This document shows positions 54,719-63,674 of a stretch of DNA of 64,000 bases, piece by piece. Origin of the DNA: Rhizobium sp. CF122. Lineage in GTDB: Bacteria > Pseudomonadota > Alphaproteobacteria > Rhizobiales > Rhizobiaceae. The stretch covers positions 62,001 to 126,000 of the forward strand of contig NZ_AKKA01000071.1 of NCBI RefSeq assembly GCF_000282035.1, read 5' to 3'. Within the stretch, counting starts at the first letter, position 1. Each line of letters begins with the position of its first letter. The notes under the pieces were generated by a model. The model saw only the letters and a list, made by a program, of their open reading frames with translations. It was not told the origin of the DNA and did not search any database. The translations under genes and the position numbers were made by a program.

Positions 54719-55965
54719 ATCCCGTCGCTAATCCCTCATCCGTTTCATCGAAAGCAACGATCATGCCCGCCATTGCCGACCGTCTGAACAACGTTTCCGT
54801 TTCCGCCTCCGCCGCCATGACCCAGCGCGCCCGCGACCTTGCGGCAAAGGGTATCAAGGTCATCAGCCTTTCCTCCGGCGAACCCGATTTCGCAACGCCA
54901 GCCAATGCCATCGAAGCGGCCCATGCGGCGGCCCTTGCCGGTGATACGAAATATCCGCCGCTCGACGGCACGCCGGCGCTTCGCCAAGCCATCGCCCGCA
55001 AGTTCAAGCGGGACAACAATCTTGATTACGATCCCTTTGAGATCGTCGTTGCCGGCGGCGGCAAGCAGATCATCTTCAATGCCGTGATGGCCACCTGCAA
55101 CTCGGGCGACGAGGTCGTTATCCCATCGCCCTCCTGGATCAGCTATGCGGATATCGTGAAGTTAGCCGGCGGCGTGCCGGTGCCGGTCGATTGCCCACAA
55201 CAGAACGGGTTCAAGCTGCGTGCCGACGATCTCGATGCGGCGATTACCCCGCGCACAAAATGGCTGTTCCTCAACTTCCCGAACAACCCGACGGGCGCTG
55301 CCTGCTCGCGGGCGGAGATGAAGGCCATCGCAGAGGTGATGCTCAAGCACCCGCATGTCTGGATCATGACCGACGACATGTACGAGCACCTCATCTATGA
55401 CGGTTTCGAATTCTGCACCATTGCAGAGGTCGAACCACGTCTCAAGGATCGCGTACTGACGGTCAACGGCGCCTCAAAGGCCTATGCTATGACCGGCTGG
55501 CGGCTCGGCTTCTGTGGCGGGCCAAAGGATCTCATAAAGGCGATCAGCAATGTCAACGGCCAGAACAGCGGCGGTACGTCGACCATCACCCAGGCCGCTG
55601 TCGCAGCTGTGCTTGACGGTCCACAGGACCTGCTCAGGGAACGGGCGGCGATCTACCGGGAGAGGCGCGACTTCGTCGTCGCCCGGCTTGGCGAGATCGA
55701 GGGCATCCGCTGCCACAAGCCGGAAGGGGCGTTCTACGTCTTCCCGAACATCGCCGAACTCATCGGCCGGACGAGCAGCGGCGGGCGAAAGATCGAGACA
55801 GACACCGATTTCGTGCTGGCGCTGCTCGACGAGCATCACGTGACGACCGTGCAGGGCGCAGCCTATGGCATGAGCCCTTTCTTCCGTATTTCCTATGCCA
55901 CGAGCATGCAACAGCTGGACGAGGCCTGCGGACGCATCGCCGAATTCTGCTCTGGCCTGCGCTAA
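54715..55965 (+). CDS. PLP-dependent aminotransferase, class I
   Basis: A 416-residue fold-type I aminotransferase near the aspartate/aromatic group. It carries NFPNNPTGAACS, the PLP lysine in NGASKAYAMTGWRLGF near residue 258, and the carboxylate-binding arginine in FFRISYATS near the C-terminus. The ATG overlaps the pxpA stop (ATGA), so it belongs to the operon. Glutamate from oxoproline opening could be its amino donor or product; the partner keto acid is unknown. Confidence 0.88.
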   Translation: MNPVANPSSVSSKATIMPAIADRLNNVSVSASAAMTQRARDLAAKGIKVISLSSGEPDFATPANAIEAAHAAALAGDTKYPPLDGTPALRQAIARKFKRDNNLDYDPFEIVVAGGGKQIIFNAVMATCNSGDEVVIPSPSWISYADIVKLAGGVPVPVDCPQQNGFKLRADDLDAAITPRTKWLFLNFPNNPTGAACSRAEMKAIAEVMLKHPHVWIMTDDMYEHLIYDGFEFCTIAEVEPRLKDRVLTVNGASKAYAMTGWRLGFCGGPKDLIKAISNVNGQNSGGTSTITQAAVAAVLDGPQDLLRERAAIYRERRDFVVARLGEIEGIRCHKPEGAFYVFPNIAELIGRTSSGGRKIETDTDFVLALLDEHHVTTVQGAAYGMSPFFRISYATSMQQLDEACGRIAEFCSGLR

Positions 55966-56873
55966 CCTTGCCCCTTGAGGCGTGCGGTAAGGTCCATGAG
56001 GATCGACCGCACGGCAAGCGCAGGCTCCGACAGCTCGCTCTGGTCGGAAACGCACAGCGACAGTGCTTCCTCAATCTTCGGCGCGATCATGCGCGAGACA
56101 AGCGGTTCGGAAGATTCCGCGATGATCCGCTCGACGATGGCGCGTGGCATGATGGTCGCGCCGACGCCGCCTGAAACCGCCCGCGCCAATGTGCGGACAA
56201 CTTCCACTTCCGCCACGACGTTGAGGGAGACGCGGGCGCGAGTGAAGGCGAGATCGATGGCGCGGCGCACAAAATTGTAAGGCGGCGGCAGGAGAAGCGG
56301 CAGGTCGTTGAGCGCGCTCACCGGCAGCGCCGCCTCGCCTGGCTCGATGCGGAAATCGCGGTGGGCGACGAGACGGAACTCCTCGACGAAAACGGGCTCG
56401 AAGCGCACACCCTTGATCGGCCCCGTGCCGTGGATCAACGCCATTTCCAGCCGACCGTTCATGATCATCTGGCTGTAGGTCTGCCCGACGCTTTCGGTGA
56501 GGTGCAGCAGGATGCCGGGATGGCGTTTGCGCGTTTCAGTAAGGAGATCGACGGAGAGCGTCGCCGCGCTCGAAAAGGGCACGAGGCCCACCGAGACGCG
56601 CCCGACGAGCGTCGAGCCGGCAGCCTTCACGTCGGCTTGCGCCTGCTCCATCTGACGCAGGACGATCTGAGCATGGCGGTAGACGGCCTTGCCGGGCTCC
56701 GTCATGGAGACGCCCTGCTGACTGCGGATCAGGAGCTTCTGTCCAAAGTGCTCCTCCAGCGCGGCAAGCTGCTGGCTGAGTGCGGGCTGGGCGATGTGCA
56801 AAACGTCGGCGGCACGCGTAATGCTGCCGGTGTCGACGATGACGATGAAGGACTTGAGACGCCTGGTATCCAT
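55962..56873 (-). CDS. LysR-family transcriptional regulator
   Basis: A 303-residue LysR-type regulator. The helix-turn-helix is RLKSFIVIVDTGSITRAAD with LHIAQPALSQQLAALE; the remainder is the effector domain. It is convergent with the aminotransferase gene (4-base overlap) and divergent from the SDR/ABC operon, with a palindromic site in between. It most likely controls that operon and itself. Confidence 0.9.
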   Translation of the reverse strand: MDTRRLKSFIVIVDTGSITRAADVLHIAQPALSQQLAALEEHFGQKLLIRSQQGVSMTEPGKAVYRHAQIVLRQMEQAQADVKAAGSTLVGRVSVGLVPFSSAATLSVDLLTETRKRHPGILLHLTESVGQTYSQMIMNGRLEMALIHGTGPIKGVRFEPVFVEEFRLVAHRDFRIEPGEAALPVSALNDLPLLLPPPYNFVRRAIDLAFTRARVSLNVVAEVEVVRTLARAVSGGVGATIMPRAIVERIIAESSEPLVSRMIAPKIEEALSLCVSDQSELSEPALAVRSILMDLTARLKGQG

Positions 56874-56932
56874 ATGCGAGCCTGTCTTGTTTGGCCTCGC
56901 ATGTTACAGGCCGAAGAGGCGGCGGCAAGCCC

Positions 56933-56973
56933 ATAAGCCTTGCTTATCCATCCAGATTCAAACGGTCTTATCC
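56933..56973. promoter_or_regulatory. LysR-type binding region upstream of the SDR/ABC operon
   Basis: ATAAG-CCTTG-CTTAT (56933-56947) has perfect arms and fits the T-N11-A rule for LysR-type sites. CTTATCC recurs at 56967-56973, 24 bases after its first copy at 56943, as expected for a recognition site plus an activation site. The region lies between the divergent LysR gene and the SDR gene. Confidence 0.6.
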
Positions 56974-57022
56974 AGAGCCGGAAAGCTTCGCTACTCTCTT
57001 TTCCAACAACAGGGGAACTCCA

Positions 57023-57781
57023 ATGTCATTTTCCGATTACAAAACGGCACTCGTGACCGGAGCATCCTCGGGGATCGGTGCCGCGGTCGTTGAACGGCTC
57101 CGGCGCGAGAACCTCGAAGTGCATGCAGTGGCCCGCAGCGCAAAGGCGCTCCAGGACCTGGCCGAGCGCACTGGCTGCATTCCCCACGCCATCGACGTCA
57201 CCGATCGCGCCGCGCTCGCCAAACTCGCCGGCGAAGTGGACTTCGACATCCTGGTAAACAATGCCGGCGTCGATCGGCCGAAGAAGTTCCTCGAAGCGGA
57301 GGATGGCGACATCGACCTCCTGGTCGACGTCAATCTGCGTGCGGTCCTCCATCTGTGCCGGCTGATCGTCCCGGGCATGGCTGCGCGCGACCGCGGCCAT
57401 GTCATCAACATTTCGTCGATTGCCGGCATCTACAATTTCGGCGGCAACTCCACCTATCACGCGACCAAGGCCGGCGTCAGCATGCTGTCGAACCAGTTGC
57501 GGATCGATACGTTCGGCAAGCGGGTTCGAGTAACGGAGATCTGCCCCGGCCGTGTTGCAACCGACATCTTCAGCCACGTGCACGGCAATGATCCGTCGGT
57601 ACGGGAACGCTTCATCGACGGTTTCGAGCTACCGCAGGCCTCTGACATTGCTGACGCGATTGCCTTCGCGATTGCAGCGCCCATCGCCGTCAACATCGGT
57701 CACATGGAAATCACGCCGACGCTCCAGGTGATGGGCGGCCTGCAGACGGCGCGCCCACAGGCCAAGGAGCCGCAGCCGTGA
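57023..57781 (+). CDS. Short-chain dehydrogenase/reductase (YdfG-like)
   Basis: A 252-residue SDR of the YdfG/serine dehydrogenase-like subgroup. GASSGIGA binds NADP, NNAGVDRPKKF follows, and the catalytic ISSIAG serine and YHATKAG Tyr/Lys are present. AGGGGA seven bases before ATG 57023 sets the start. Subgroup members oxidise 3-hydroxy acids, which suits an operon with other hydroxyacid enzymes, but the substrate is inferred. The stop overlaps the permease start (GTGA). Confidence 0.87.
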   Translation: MSFSDYKTALVTGASSGIGAAVVERLRRENLEVHAVARSAKALQDLAERTGCIPHAIDVTDRAALAKLAGEVDFDILVNNAGVDRPKKFLEAEDGDIDLLVDVNLRAVLHLCRLIVPGMAARDRGHVINISSIAGIYNFGGNSTYHATKAGVSMLSNQLRIDTFGKRVRVTEICPGRVATDIFSHVHGNDPSVRERFIDGFELPQASDIADAIAFAIAAPIAVNIGHMEITPTLQVMGGLQTARPQAKEPQP

Positions 57782-58485
57782 AGGGCTTCGATCTCGCCGA
57801 CATCCTCGCCAATCCGGAATATGTTGCCATGCTCGTGCATGGCATTGAGATGACCTTCGTCATCGCCATCTCATCCTGGCTGCTGGCGATGAGCCTTGCG
57901 CTGCTGCTGCTCGCCATCCGTTTTGCGCCAGGCCGCATCGGCAATTCCGTCGTGGCCGCCTACGTTTCCTATCACCGCAACGTGCCGACGCTTGTGCAAT
58001 TGATGCTCTGGTATTTCGGCATCTACACGATCTTGCCTTCAGGACTGTCCGACTGGCTTTCGGCCCATTCGGCGGAGATGATCTTCGCGATCATCGGACT
58101 CGGCCTCTGCCAGGCCGCCTATTTCAGCGAGGATCTGCGTTCGGGCCTGCGCTCGGTCAATCCGGGCCAGATGGAAGCGGCGCGCGCCCTCGGCCACGGT
58201 TACGTCTCGGCCATGCGCTTCGTGCTGATCCCGCAGGGCGTGCGCAACGCGCTGCCAGCCCTCGTCAACCACAGCGTTTCGCTCTTCAAGAACAGCAGCC
58301 TTGCCATCGTGATCGGGGCCCCGGAACTCAGTCATGCCATCAAGGAGATCGAAAATCTCAGCTTCCGTACCTTCGAGATCTACCTGATCGGCACGCTCCT
58401 CTACCTCTTCTTCTCCCTGATGATCATGACCGCCGGCGCCTACGTCACTTGGCGGGCCGATCCTGCGAATGGAGCCAGACGATGA
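57778..58485 (+). CDS. Polar amino-acid-type ABC permease (first)
   Basis: A 235-residue permease of the HisMQ family. It has the GTG start coupled to the SDR gene, about five hydrophobic segments, and the coupling loop [21 protein letters not shown]. It pairs with the second permease to form the channel; the two are also coupled (ATGA). Confidence 0.9.
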   Translation: MKGFDLADILANPEYVAMLVHGIEMTFVIAISSWLLAMSLALLLLAIRFAPGRIGNSVVAAYVSYHRNVPTLVQLMLWYFGIYTILPSGLSDWLSAHSAEMIFAIIGLGLCQAAYFSEDLRSGLRSVNPGQMEAARALGHGYVSAMRFVLIPQGVRNALPALVNHSVSLFKNSSLAIVIGAPELSHAIKEIENLSFRTFEIYLIGTLLYLFFSLMIMTAGAYVTWRADPANGARR

Positions 58486-59243
58486 TCCACGACCTGATCG
58501 CCATCATCGACGAATACTGGCTGCTGCTCCTCATTGGGCAATATCCGAACGGACCACTCGGCGGCCTTGCCAATACACTGATCCTCTCGGCCTTGAGCAT
58601 CGCAATCGCCTTTCCGTTCGCCATCCTGCTCGCCTTCGCGCGCCTTTCGACGTATCGGACGCTGCGTTGGCCGGTGACGATACTGGTCTATGTGACACGC
58701 GGCGTGCCTCTATTGATGCTGGTGCTGTGGAGCTATTTTCTCGTGCCGCTGCTGACGGGCGCCGACGTGCCGAGCTTCTTCACCATGTTGGCCACCCTCG
58801 TTGTCTACCAGGGCGCGTTCCTCAGCGAAATCATCCGCGCCGGCATCCTGGCTCTCGGGCAGGGGCAGATGGATGCGGCCCGCGCCCTCGGCCACAGCTA
58901 CTTCGGCGCGATGCGCTACGTCATCCTGCCGCAGGCGCTCTACAACATGATCCCGAGCATGCTGTCGACCTTCGTGGCGACGATCAAGGACACGACACTC
59001 GGCTACGTCATCAATGTGCCGGACCTCACCTTCGCTGCCAGCCAGGTCAACAACCAGCTCCTCACGCAGCCCTTCCAGGTCTTCCTCATCCTCGCGTTGA
59101 CCTACTACCTGATCTGTTGGTCGCTCACCTCGCTCACCAATGTCATCGAGCGGCGGATCACGCGCCGGCGCGCGGGACTTGCCCCCAAGCGCCGTGGCCA
59201 ACTTGCGATTTCCCTGACACCCAATGCGACGGAGCAGCCATGA
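58482..59243 (+). CDS. Polar amino-acid-type ABC permease (second)
   Basis: A 253-residue HisMQ-family permease. [20 protein letters not shown] opens it and the coupling loop [21 protein letters not shown] is conserved. The C-terminal tail is basic ([10 protein letters not shown]). Both ends overlap neighbouring genes through ATGA, so it is made together with the other subunits. Confidence 0.9.
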   Translation: MIHDLIAIIDEYWLLLLIGQYPNGPLGGLANTLILSALSIAIAFPFAILLAFARLSTYRTLRWPVTILVYVTRGVPLLMLVLWSYFLVPLLTGADVPSFFTMLATLVVYQGAFLSEIIRAGILALGQGQMDAARALGHSYFGAMRYVILPQALYNMIPSMLSTFVATIKDTTLGYVINVPDLTFAASQVNNQLLTQPFQVFLILALTYYLICWSLTSLTNVIERRITRRRAGLAPKRRGQLAISLTPNATEQP

Positions 59244-60007
59244 CCGCTTCACTATCCACATCCGGGAAGGATCAGACGATCCGGCTTACCGATGTCCGCA
59301 AGAGCTACGGCGACTATGACGTGCTGAAAGGGATCGACGCTGCGGTTTCGCGCGGCGAAGTGGTCGTCATCTGCGGCCCGTCGGGTTCGGGCAAGTCAAC
59401 GCTGATCCGCACAGTGAACCGGCTGGAAGAGATCAACAGCGGCTCGATCTTCTTCGAGGGGCAGGACATCCACGCGCCGATGAGCGGCCGGGAGCTGAAC
59501 CGCCTGCGCAGCCGCATCGGTTTTGTCTTCCAGAGCTTCAACCTCTTCCCGCATCTTTCTGCGGTCGACAACATCGCCATGTCGCCGATCCGCGTGAAGG
59601 GCATAGCGCCCGCGCAGGCGCATGAAAAGGCGCTAAAGCTCCTCGAGCGCGTCGGCCTTCGCGAAAAGGCGGACTCCTATCCGGCACAACTCTCCGGCGG
59701 CCAGCAGCAGCGTGTAGCGATTGCCCGCGCGCTCGCGATGGAACCACCCGTCATGCTCTTCGACGAGCCGACCAGCGCGCTCGACCCGGAAATGGTTGGC
59801 GAGGTTCTGAACGTGATGAAGTCGCTGGCGGCCGAAGGCATGACCATGATGTGCGTCACGCACGAAATGGGTTTTGCCCGCGATGTTGCTGACCGCATCT
59901 GGTTCATCGACGGCGGCCAGATCATCGAGACGGCCACCCCAGACGAATTTTTCAAAAGCCCGAAGCATCCCCGCGCGCAGCGGTTCCTCGCAGACCTGCG
60001 TCACTAA
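59240..60007 (+). CDS. Polar amino-acid-type ABC ATPase
   Basis: A 255-residue ATPase of the GlnQ/HisP type with Walker [11 protein letters not shown]-loop [11 protein letters not shown], signature LSGGQQQR and Walker [15 protein letters not shown]. The start overlaps the second permease. All motifs are intact, so it should drive import of the ligand bound by the following periplasmic protein. Confidence 0.93.
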   Translation: MTASLSTSGKDQTIRLTDVRKSYGDYDVLKGIDAAVSRGEVVVICGPSGSGKSTLIRTVNRLEEINSGSIFFEGQDIHAPMSGRELNRLRSRIGFVFQSFNLFPHLSAVDNIAMSPIRVKGIAPAQAHEKALKLLERVGLREKADSYPAQLSGGQQQRVAIARALAMEPPVMLFDEPTSALDPEMVGEVLNVMKSLAAEGMTMMCVTHEMGFARDVADRIWFIDGGQIIETATPDEFFKSPKHPRAQRFLADLRH

Positions 60008-60031
60008 TACCAACCACAAAGGAGAACAGTT

Positions 60032-60868
60032 ATGAAGTGCAGGCATCTCATCGTCTCGGCAACAGTCGCGGCGGCAGCGCTCGCCGGCCCAGTCAAGGCC
60101 GACCAGCTCAACGACATCATGACGAACAAGACGCTGCGTTGCGCGACCTTCGCGGACGTGCCGCCATTCGCTTCACCAGATGCGAAAACGCGCGAAATGG
60201 CAGGCTTCGACGTCGATCTGTGCGGCGCGATTGCCCGCGAACTTGGTGTGAAGGCCGAGATCAAGCCAGTTTCGGTCGAAGCCCGCGTTCCGGAAGTCAA
60301 GTTGGGTCGCGTCGATATCACCGTGGCCAATCTCGCCTATACCAAGAGCCGCGCCGAGCAGATCCAGTTCAGCGATCCCTATTACCTCGCCAAGGAAATG
60401 CTGATCGTTCCGGAAGATGACCCCGGCAAATCGAAGTCCGACTATGTCGGGCAGCGCATCGCATCCACCAAGGGCTCGACCTCGGAAATGTCCATCAAGC
60501 TCAACAAGTCCGAACCGCTGACGTTCCAGGATACCGCCTCGGCCTATCTCGCCGCCCAGCAGGGCAAGGCGCGCGGCATGGTCGCCAACACCATGACGAC
60601 AACCAAGCTGGTCAATGAGTCGAAGACCAAGGGCAAGGCGATGCGCATGATCCCCGAACCCATGCTGTTCCAGCCGATCGGCATCGGCATGGCAAAGGAC
60701 CAGCCGGCGCTGACGGCCAAGATCAACGAGGTGCTCCACAAGCTTGATGACAGCGGCGAGATCAACAAGATCTGGGACAAATGGCTTGGCCCAGACACCG
60801 AATACAAGATGACCCGCACGGACAAAGTCGCGCCGCTCTCCGAGCTGAAGTTCGACCCGATTCCCTGA
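60032..60868 (+). CDS. ABC transporter solute-binding protein, family 3
   Basis: A 278-residue periplasmic binding protein of the amino-acid (SBP_bac_3) family. A signal peptide (MKCRHLIVSATVAAAALAGPVKA) precedes the mature domain with LRCATFADVPPFASPDAK and GFDVDLCGAIARELG. AAAGGAG precedes ATG 60032. The enzymes downstream act on hydroxy or keto acids, so the ligand need not be an amino acid. Confidence 0.9.
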   Translation: MKCRHLIVSATVAAAALAGPVKADQLNDIMTNKTLRCATFADVPPFASPDAKTREMAGFDVDLCGAIARELGVKAEIKPVSVEARVPEVKLGRVDITVANLAYTKSRAEQIQFSDPYYLAKEMLIVPEDDPGKSKSDYVGQRIASTKGSTSEMSIKLNKSEPLTFQDTASAYLAAQQGKARGMVANTMTTTKLVNESKTKGKAMRMIPEPMLFQPIGIGMAKDQPALTAKINEVLHKLDDSGEINKIWDKWLGPDTEYKMTRTDKVAPLSELKFDPIP

Positions 60869-60922
60869 TGGGGAAGGGCCCACGTAGCTGCTCGTTTTCC
60901 GAAATGGATTGAACAACTTCAA

Positions 60923-60943
60923 CGGCGGGCTTTGTGCCCGCCG
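60923..60943 (+). terminator. Hairpin after the solute-binding protein gene
   Basis: CGGCGGGC (60923-60930) and GCCCGCCG (60936-60943) form a perfect 8-bp GC stem with a five-base loop. There is no U tract, and the operon appears to continue. It may protect the upstream mRNA end and so keep binding-protein levels high, or act as a partial terminator. Confidence 0.5.
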
Positions 60944-60967
60944 CTACTACCAACCGTGGGAAAAATC

Positions 60968-61642
60968 ATGACGCATATCAAGAAAATGCCCGTCCGCCCG
61001 TCCACCGCCGAAATCGAAGCGCTCGCCAAATTCTCGCCGGCAACCATTCACGAGGCGCAGGGGCGCCGCGGGGCGCTCTCCTCCCGCATCAAGCCGGTCG
61101 ACTATCGTATGAAGCTATGCGGCCCAGCGTTCACCGTGCGCTGCGCGCCGCGCGACAACATTATGCTTCAACTCGCGATCAATTATGCACAGCCCGGGGA
61201 TATCATCGTCGTCTCGGCGGGTGAGTATGAGGAGGCGGGCTCCTTCGGCGACGTGCTCGCCAATGCCTGCCTTGCAAAGGGCATCGGCGGGCTGGTGACC
61301 GACAGTGGCGTGCGCGACACGCTCCAACTGCGCGAGCTCGGCTTTCCGGTCTTTTCGCTCAGCGTCTGCATCAAGGGGACTGTCAAGGAGACCCTGGCGT
61401 CCACCAACGATCCTATTGTCGTCGGCGGAGAGCTCATCCATCCCGGCGACATCATCGTCGGCGATGCCGACGGACTGGTCGTCGTCCGGCAGGAGGAGGC
61501 GCTCGAAGTGGCCGGGCTTTCCCAGGCGCGCGAAGAAGCCGAGGCAGAATACATCGCCGCCTACAAGGCAGGCAAATCGGTCATCGAAGTCAGCAAGCTG
61601 GAGCCGGTGCTGAAGGCAAAGGGCCTTATCGTCGAGGCGTAG
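60968..61642 (+). CDS. RraA-like protein, possible 4-hydroxy-4-methyl-2-oxoglutarate aldolase type
   Basis: A 224-residue protein of the RraA/HMG-aldolase family. GDVLANACLAKGIGG and TDSGVRD carry the metal- and substrate-binding Asp and Arg-Asp pair, and GDIIVGDADGLVVV follows. Members with these residues act as class II pyruvate aldolases or oxaloacetate decarboxylases; others only bind RNase E. The catabolic operon favours an enzyme. ATG 60968 fits the family N-terminus. Confidence 0.85.
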   Translation: MTHIKKMPVRPSTAEIEALAKFSPATIHEAQGRRGALSSRIKPVDYRMKLCGPAFTVRCAPRDNIMLQLAINYAQPGDIIVVSAGEYEEAGSFGDVLANACLAKGIGGLVTDSGVRDTLQLRELGFPVFSLSVCIKGTVKETLASTNDPIVVGGELIHPGDIIVGDADGLVVVRQEEALEVAGLSQAREEAEAEYIAAYKAGKSVIEVSKLEPVLKAKGLIVEA

Positions 61643-61676
61643 CCGGCGAACCTCGGGGACTGTCAAAGGACATATC

Positions 61677-62624
61677 ATGAGCAAAATCGAGCTGTTGCAG
61701 GTCGGCCCTTATCCCGCATGGGACGAGGAACGGTTGAATGCGACCTTCACCATGCACCGCTATTTCGAAGCTCCGGACAAGGCGGCGTTCCTTGCCGCGC
61801 ACGGCGCCGGCATCCGTGGCATTGCCACGCGCGGCGAGCTTGGAGCCAACCGCGCCATGATCGAGGCGCTGCCGAAGCTGGAGATCATCTCGGTCTACGG
61901 CGTCGGCTTCGACGCGGTGGACCTTGCAGCGGCGCGCGAACGCAACATCCGCGTCACAAACACGCCAGATGTGCTCACCAAGGACGTCGCCGATCTCGGC
62001 GTCGCCATGTTGCTTGCACAGGCACGCGGCATGGTCGGCGGCGAAAGTTGGGTCAAGAGCGGCGACTGGGCGAGGAAAGGCCTTTATCCACTGAAGACCC
62101 GCGTGCACGGCAAACGCGTTGGTATCCTCGGCCTTGGCCGCATCGGCTTCGAGGTGGCAAAACGTCTCGCTGGTTTCGAGATGGACATCGCCTACAGCGA
62201 TACCAGCCCGAAGGACTACGCAAAGGACTGGACCTTCATCGCCGATCCGGCGGAACTTGCCGCCCGCTCCGATTTCCTCTTCGTCACGCTCGCCGCCTGC
62301 GCCGAGACGCGCCACATCGTCGGCCGCAAGGTGATCGAGGCGCTTGGAGACCAGGGGATGTTGATCAATATCTCGCGCGCCTCTAACATCGACGAAGAGG
62401 CGCTGCTCGATGCACTCGAAAAGAAGACGCTGGGTTCGGCCGCGCTCGACGTCTTCGACGGCGAGCCGAACCTGAACCCGCGCTTCCTCGCGCTCGACAG
62501 CGTGCTGTTACAGCCACATATGGCCTCCGGCACGGTTGAGACCCGCAGGGCGATGGGGGCACTGGTCTTCGACAACCTGTCGGCCCATTTCCAGGGTCGG
62601 CCGCTACCAACCCCGGTTCTGTGA
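61677..62624 (+). CDS. D-2-hydroxyacid dehydrogenase
   Basis: A 315-residue NAD(P)-dependent D-isomer hydroxyacid dehydrogenase of the GhrB/hydroxypyruvate-reductase type. The cofactor site is GILGLGRIGFEVAKRL; catalytic residues lie in VYGVGFDAVD (near Arg/Glu) and LLQPHMASGT (His). ISRASNIDEEALLDAL is conserved. Relatives reduce 2-keto acids, including 2-keto-gluconate-like acids, which fits the idonate-type genes that follow. Confidence 0.88.
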   Translation: MSKIELLQVGPYPAWDEERLNATFTMHRYFEAPDKAAFLAAHGAGIRGIATRGELGANRAMIEALPKLEIISVYGVGFDAVDLAAARERNIRVTNTPDVLTKDVADLGVAMLLAQARGMVGGESWVKSGDWARKGLYPLKTRVHGKRVGILGLGRIGFEVAKRLAGFEMDIAYSDTSPKDYAKDWTFIADPAELAARSDFLFVTLAACAETRHIVGRKVIEALGDQGMLINISRASNIDEEALLDALEKKTLGSAALDVFDGEPNLNPRFLALDSVLLQPHMASGTVETRRAMGALVFDNLSAHFQGRPLPTPVL

Positions 62625-62632
62625 GGGCCACG

Positions 62633-63664
62633 ATGAAAACGATCGTCATCCATGCGGCCAAAGACCTCCGCATCGAGGACCGGGAGCCAGAAAATCCCGG
62701 TCTCGGCGAGGTGGAGGTCCGCCTTGCCGCCGGCGGAATCTGCGGCTCGGACCTGCACTACTACAACCATGGCGGCTTCGGCACGGTGCGCCTGAAGGAG
62801 CCGATGATCCTTGGCCATGAGGTTGCCGGCCATGTCGCTGCCGTGGGTGAAGGCGTTTCGGATCTTGCCATCGGCGACCTCGTTGCCGTCTCGCCGTCGC
62901 GTCCCTGCGGCACCTGCGAGTATTGTCTGAAGGGTCTTGCGAACCATTGCTTCAATATGCGCTTCTATGGCTCGGCCATGCCATTCCCGCATATCCAGGG
63001 TGCCTTCCGTGAACGGCTCGTTGCCAAGGCCAGTCAGTGTGTGAAGGCGCACGGCCTTAGCGCCGGGGAGGCGGCGATGGCCGAGCCGCTCTCCGTGACG
63101 CTGCACGCCACACGCCGCGCAGGCGAGATGCTTGGCAAGCGCGTGCTCGTCACCGGCTGCGGACCGATCGGTACGTTGTCGATCCTCGCTGCCCGCCGGG
63201 CGGGCGCCGGCGAGATCGTCGCGGCCGACTTGTCGGGACGAGCGCTCGATTTTGCCCGCAAGGTCGGCGCGGACCGCACGGTCAACCTGTCGGAAGACCG
63301 GGAGGGCCTTGCCGCCTACAGTCAAAACAAAGGCTATTTCGATGTCCTTTACGAATGCTCCGGCGCCGCGCCGGCCCTGGTCGCCGGCATCCAGGCTCTG
63401 CGCCCACGCGGCGTGATCGTCCAACTCGGCCTCGGCGGTGAAATGAGCCTTCCGATGATGGCAATCACGGCGAAGGAACTGGACCTGCGCGGCTCCTTCC
63501 GCTTCCATGAGGAATTTTCGGTCGCCGTCAGGCTGATGCAGGCCGGTCTGATTGACGTCAAACCGCTGATCACCCATACCCTGTCGCTTTCCGATGCCCT
63601 GAAGGCCTTCGAGATTGCCTCGGACAAGGGGCAGTCGATGAAGACGCAAATCGCATTCGCTTAA
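62633..63664 (+). CDS. idnD: L-idonate 5-dehydrogenase-like zinc dehydrogenase
   Basis: A 343-residue zinc medium-chain dehydrogenase. GGICGSDLHYYNHGG and GHEVAGHV hold the catalytic zinc ligands; CGTCEYCLKGLANHC holds four structural-zinc cysteines; GCGPIGTLSILAARRAGA binds NAD. The sequence looks most like IdnD, which oxidises L-idonate to 5-keto-D-gluconate, but sorbitol and other polyol dehydrogenases are close. ATG 62633 has GAGG upstream. Confidence 0.82.
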   Translation: MKTIVIHAAKDLRIEDREPENPGLGEVEVRLAAGGICGSDLHYYNHGGFGTVRLKEPMILGHEVAGHVAAVGEGVSDLAIGDLVAVSPSRPCGTCEYCLKGLANHCFNMRFYGSAMPFPHIQGAFRERLVAKASQCVKAHGLSAGEAAMAEPLSVTLHATRRAGEMLGKRVLVTGCGPIGTLSILAARRAGAGEIVAADLSGRALDFARKVGADRTVNLSEDREGLAAYSQNKGYFDVLYECSGAAPALVAGIQALRPRGVIVQLGLGGEMSLPMMAITAKELDLRGSFRFHEEFSVAVRLMQAGLIDVKPLITHTLSLSDALKAFEIASDKGQSMKTQIAFA

Positions 63665-63674
63665 GGAAGGGCAC

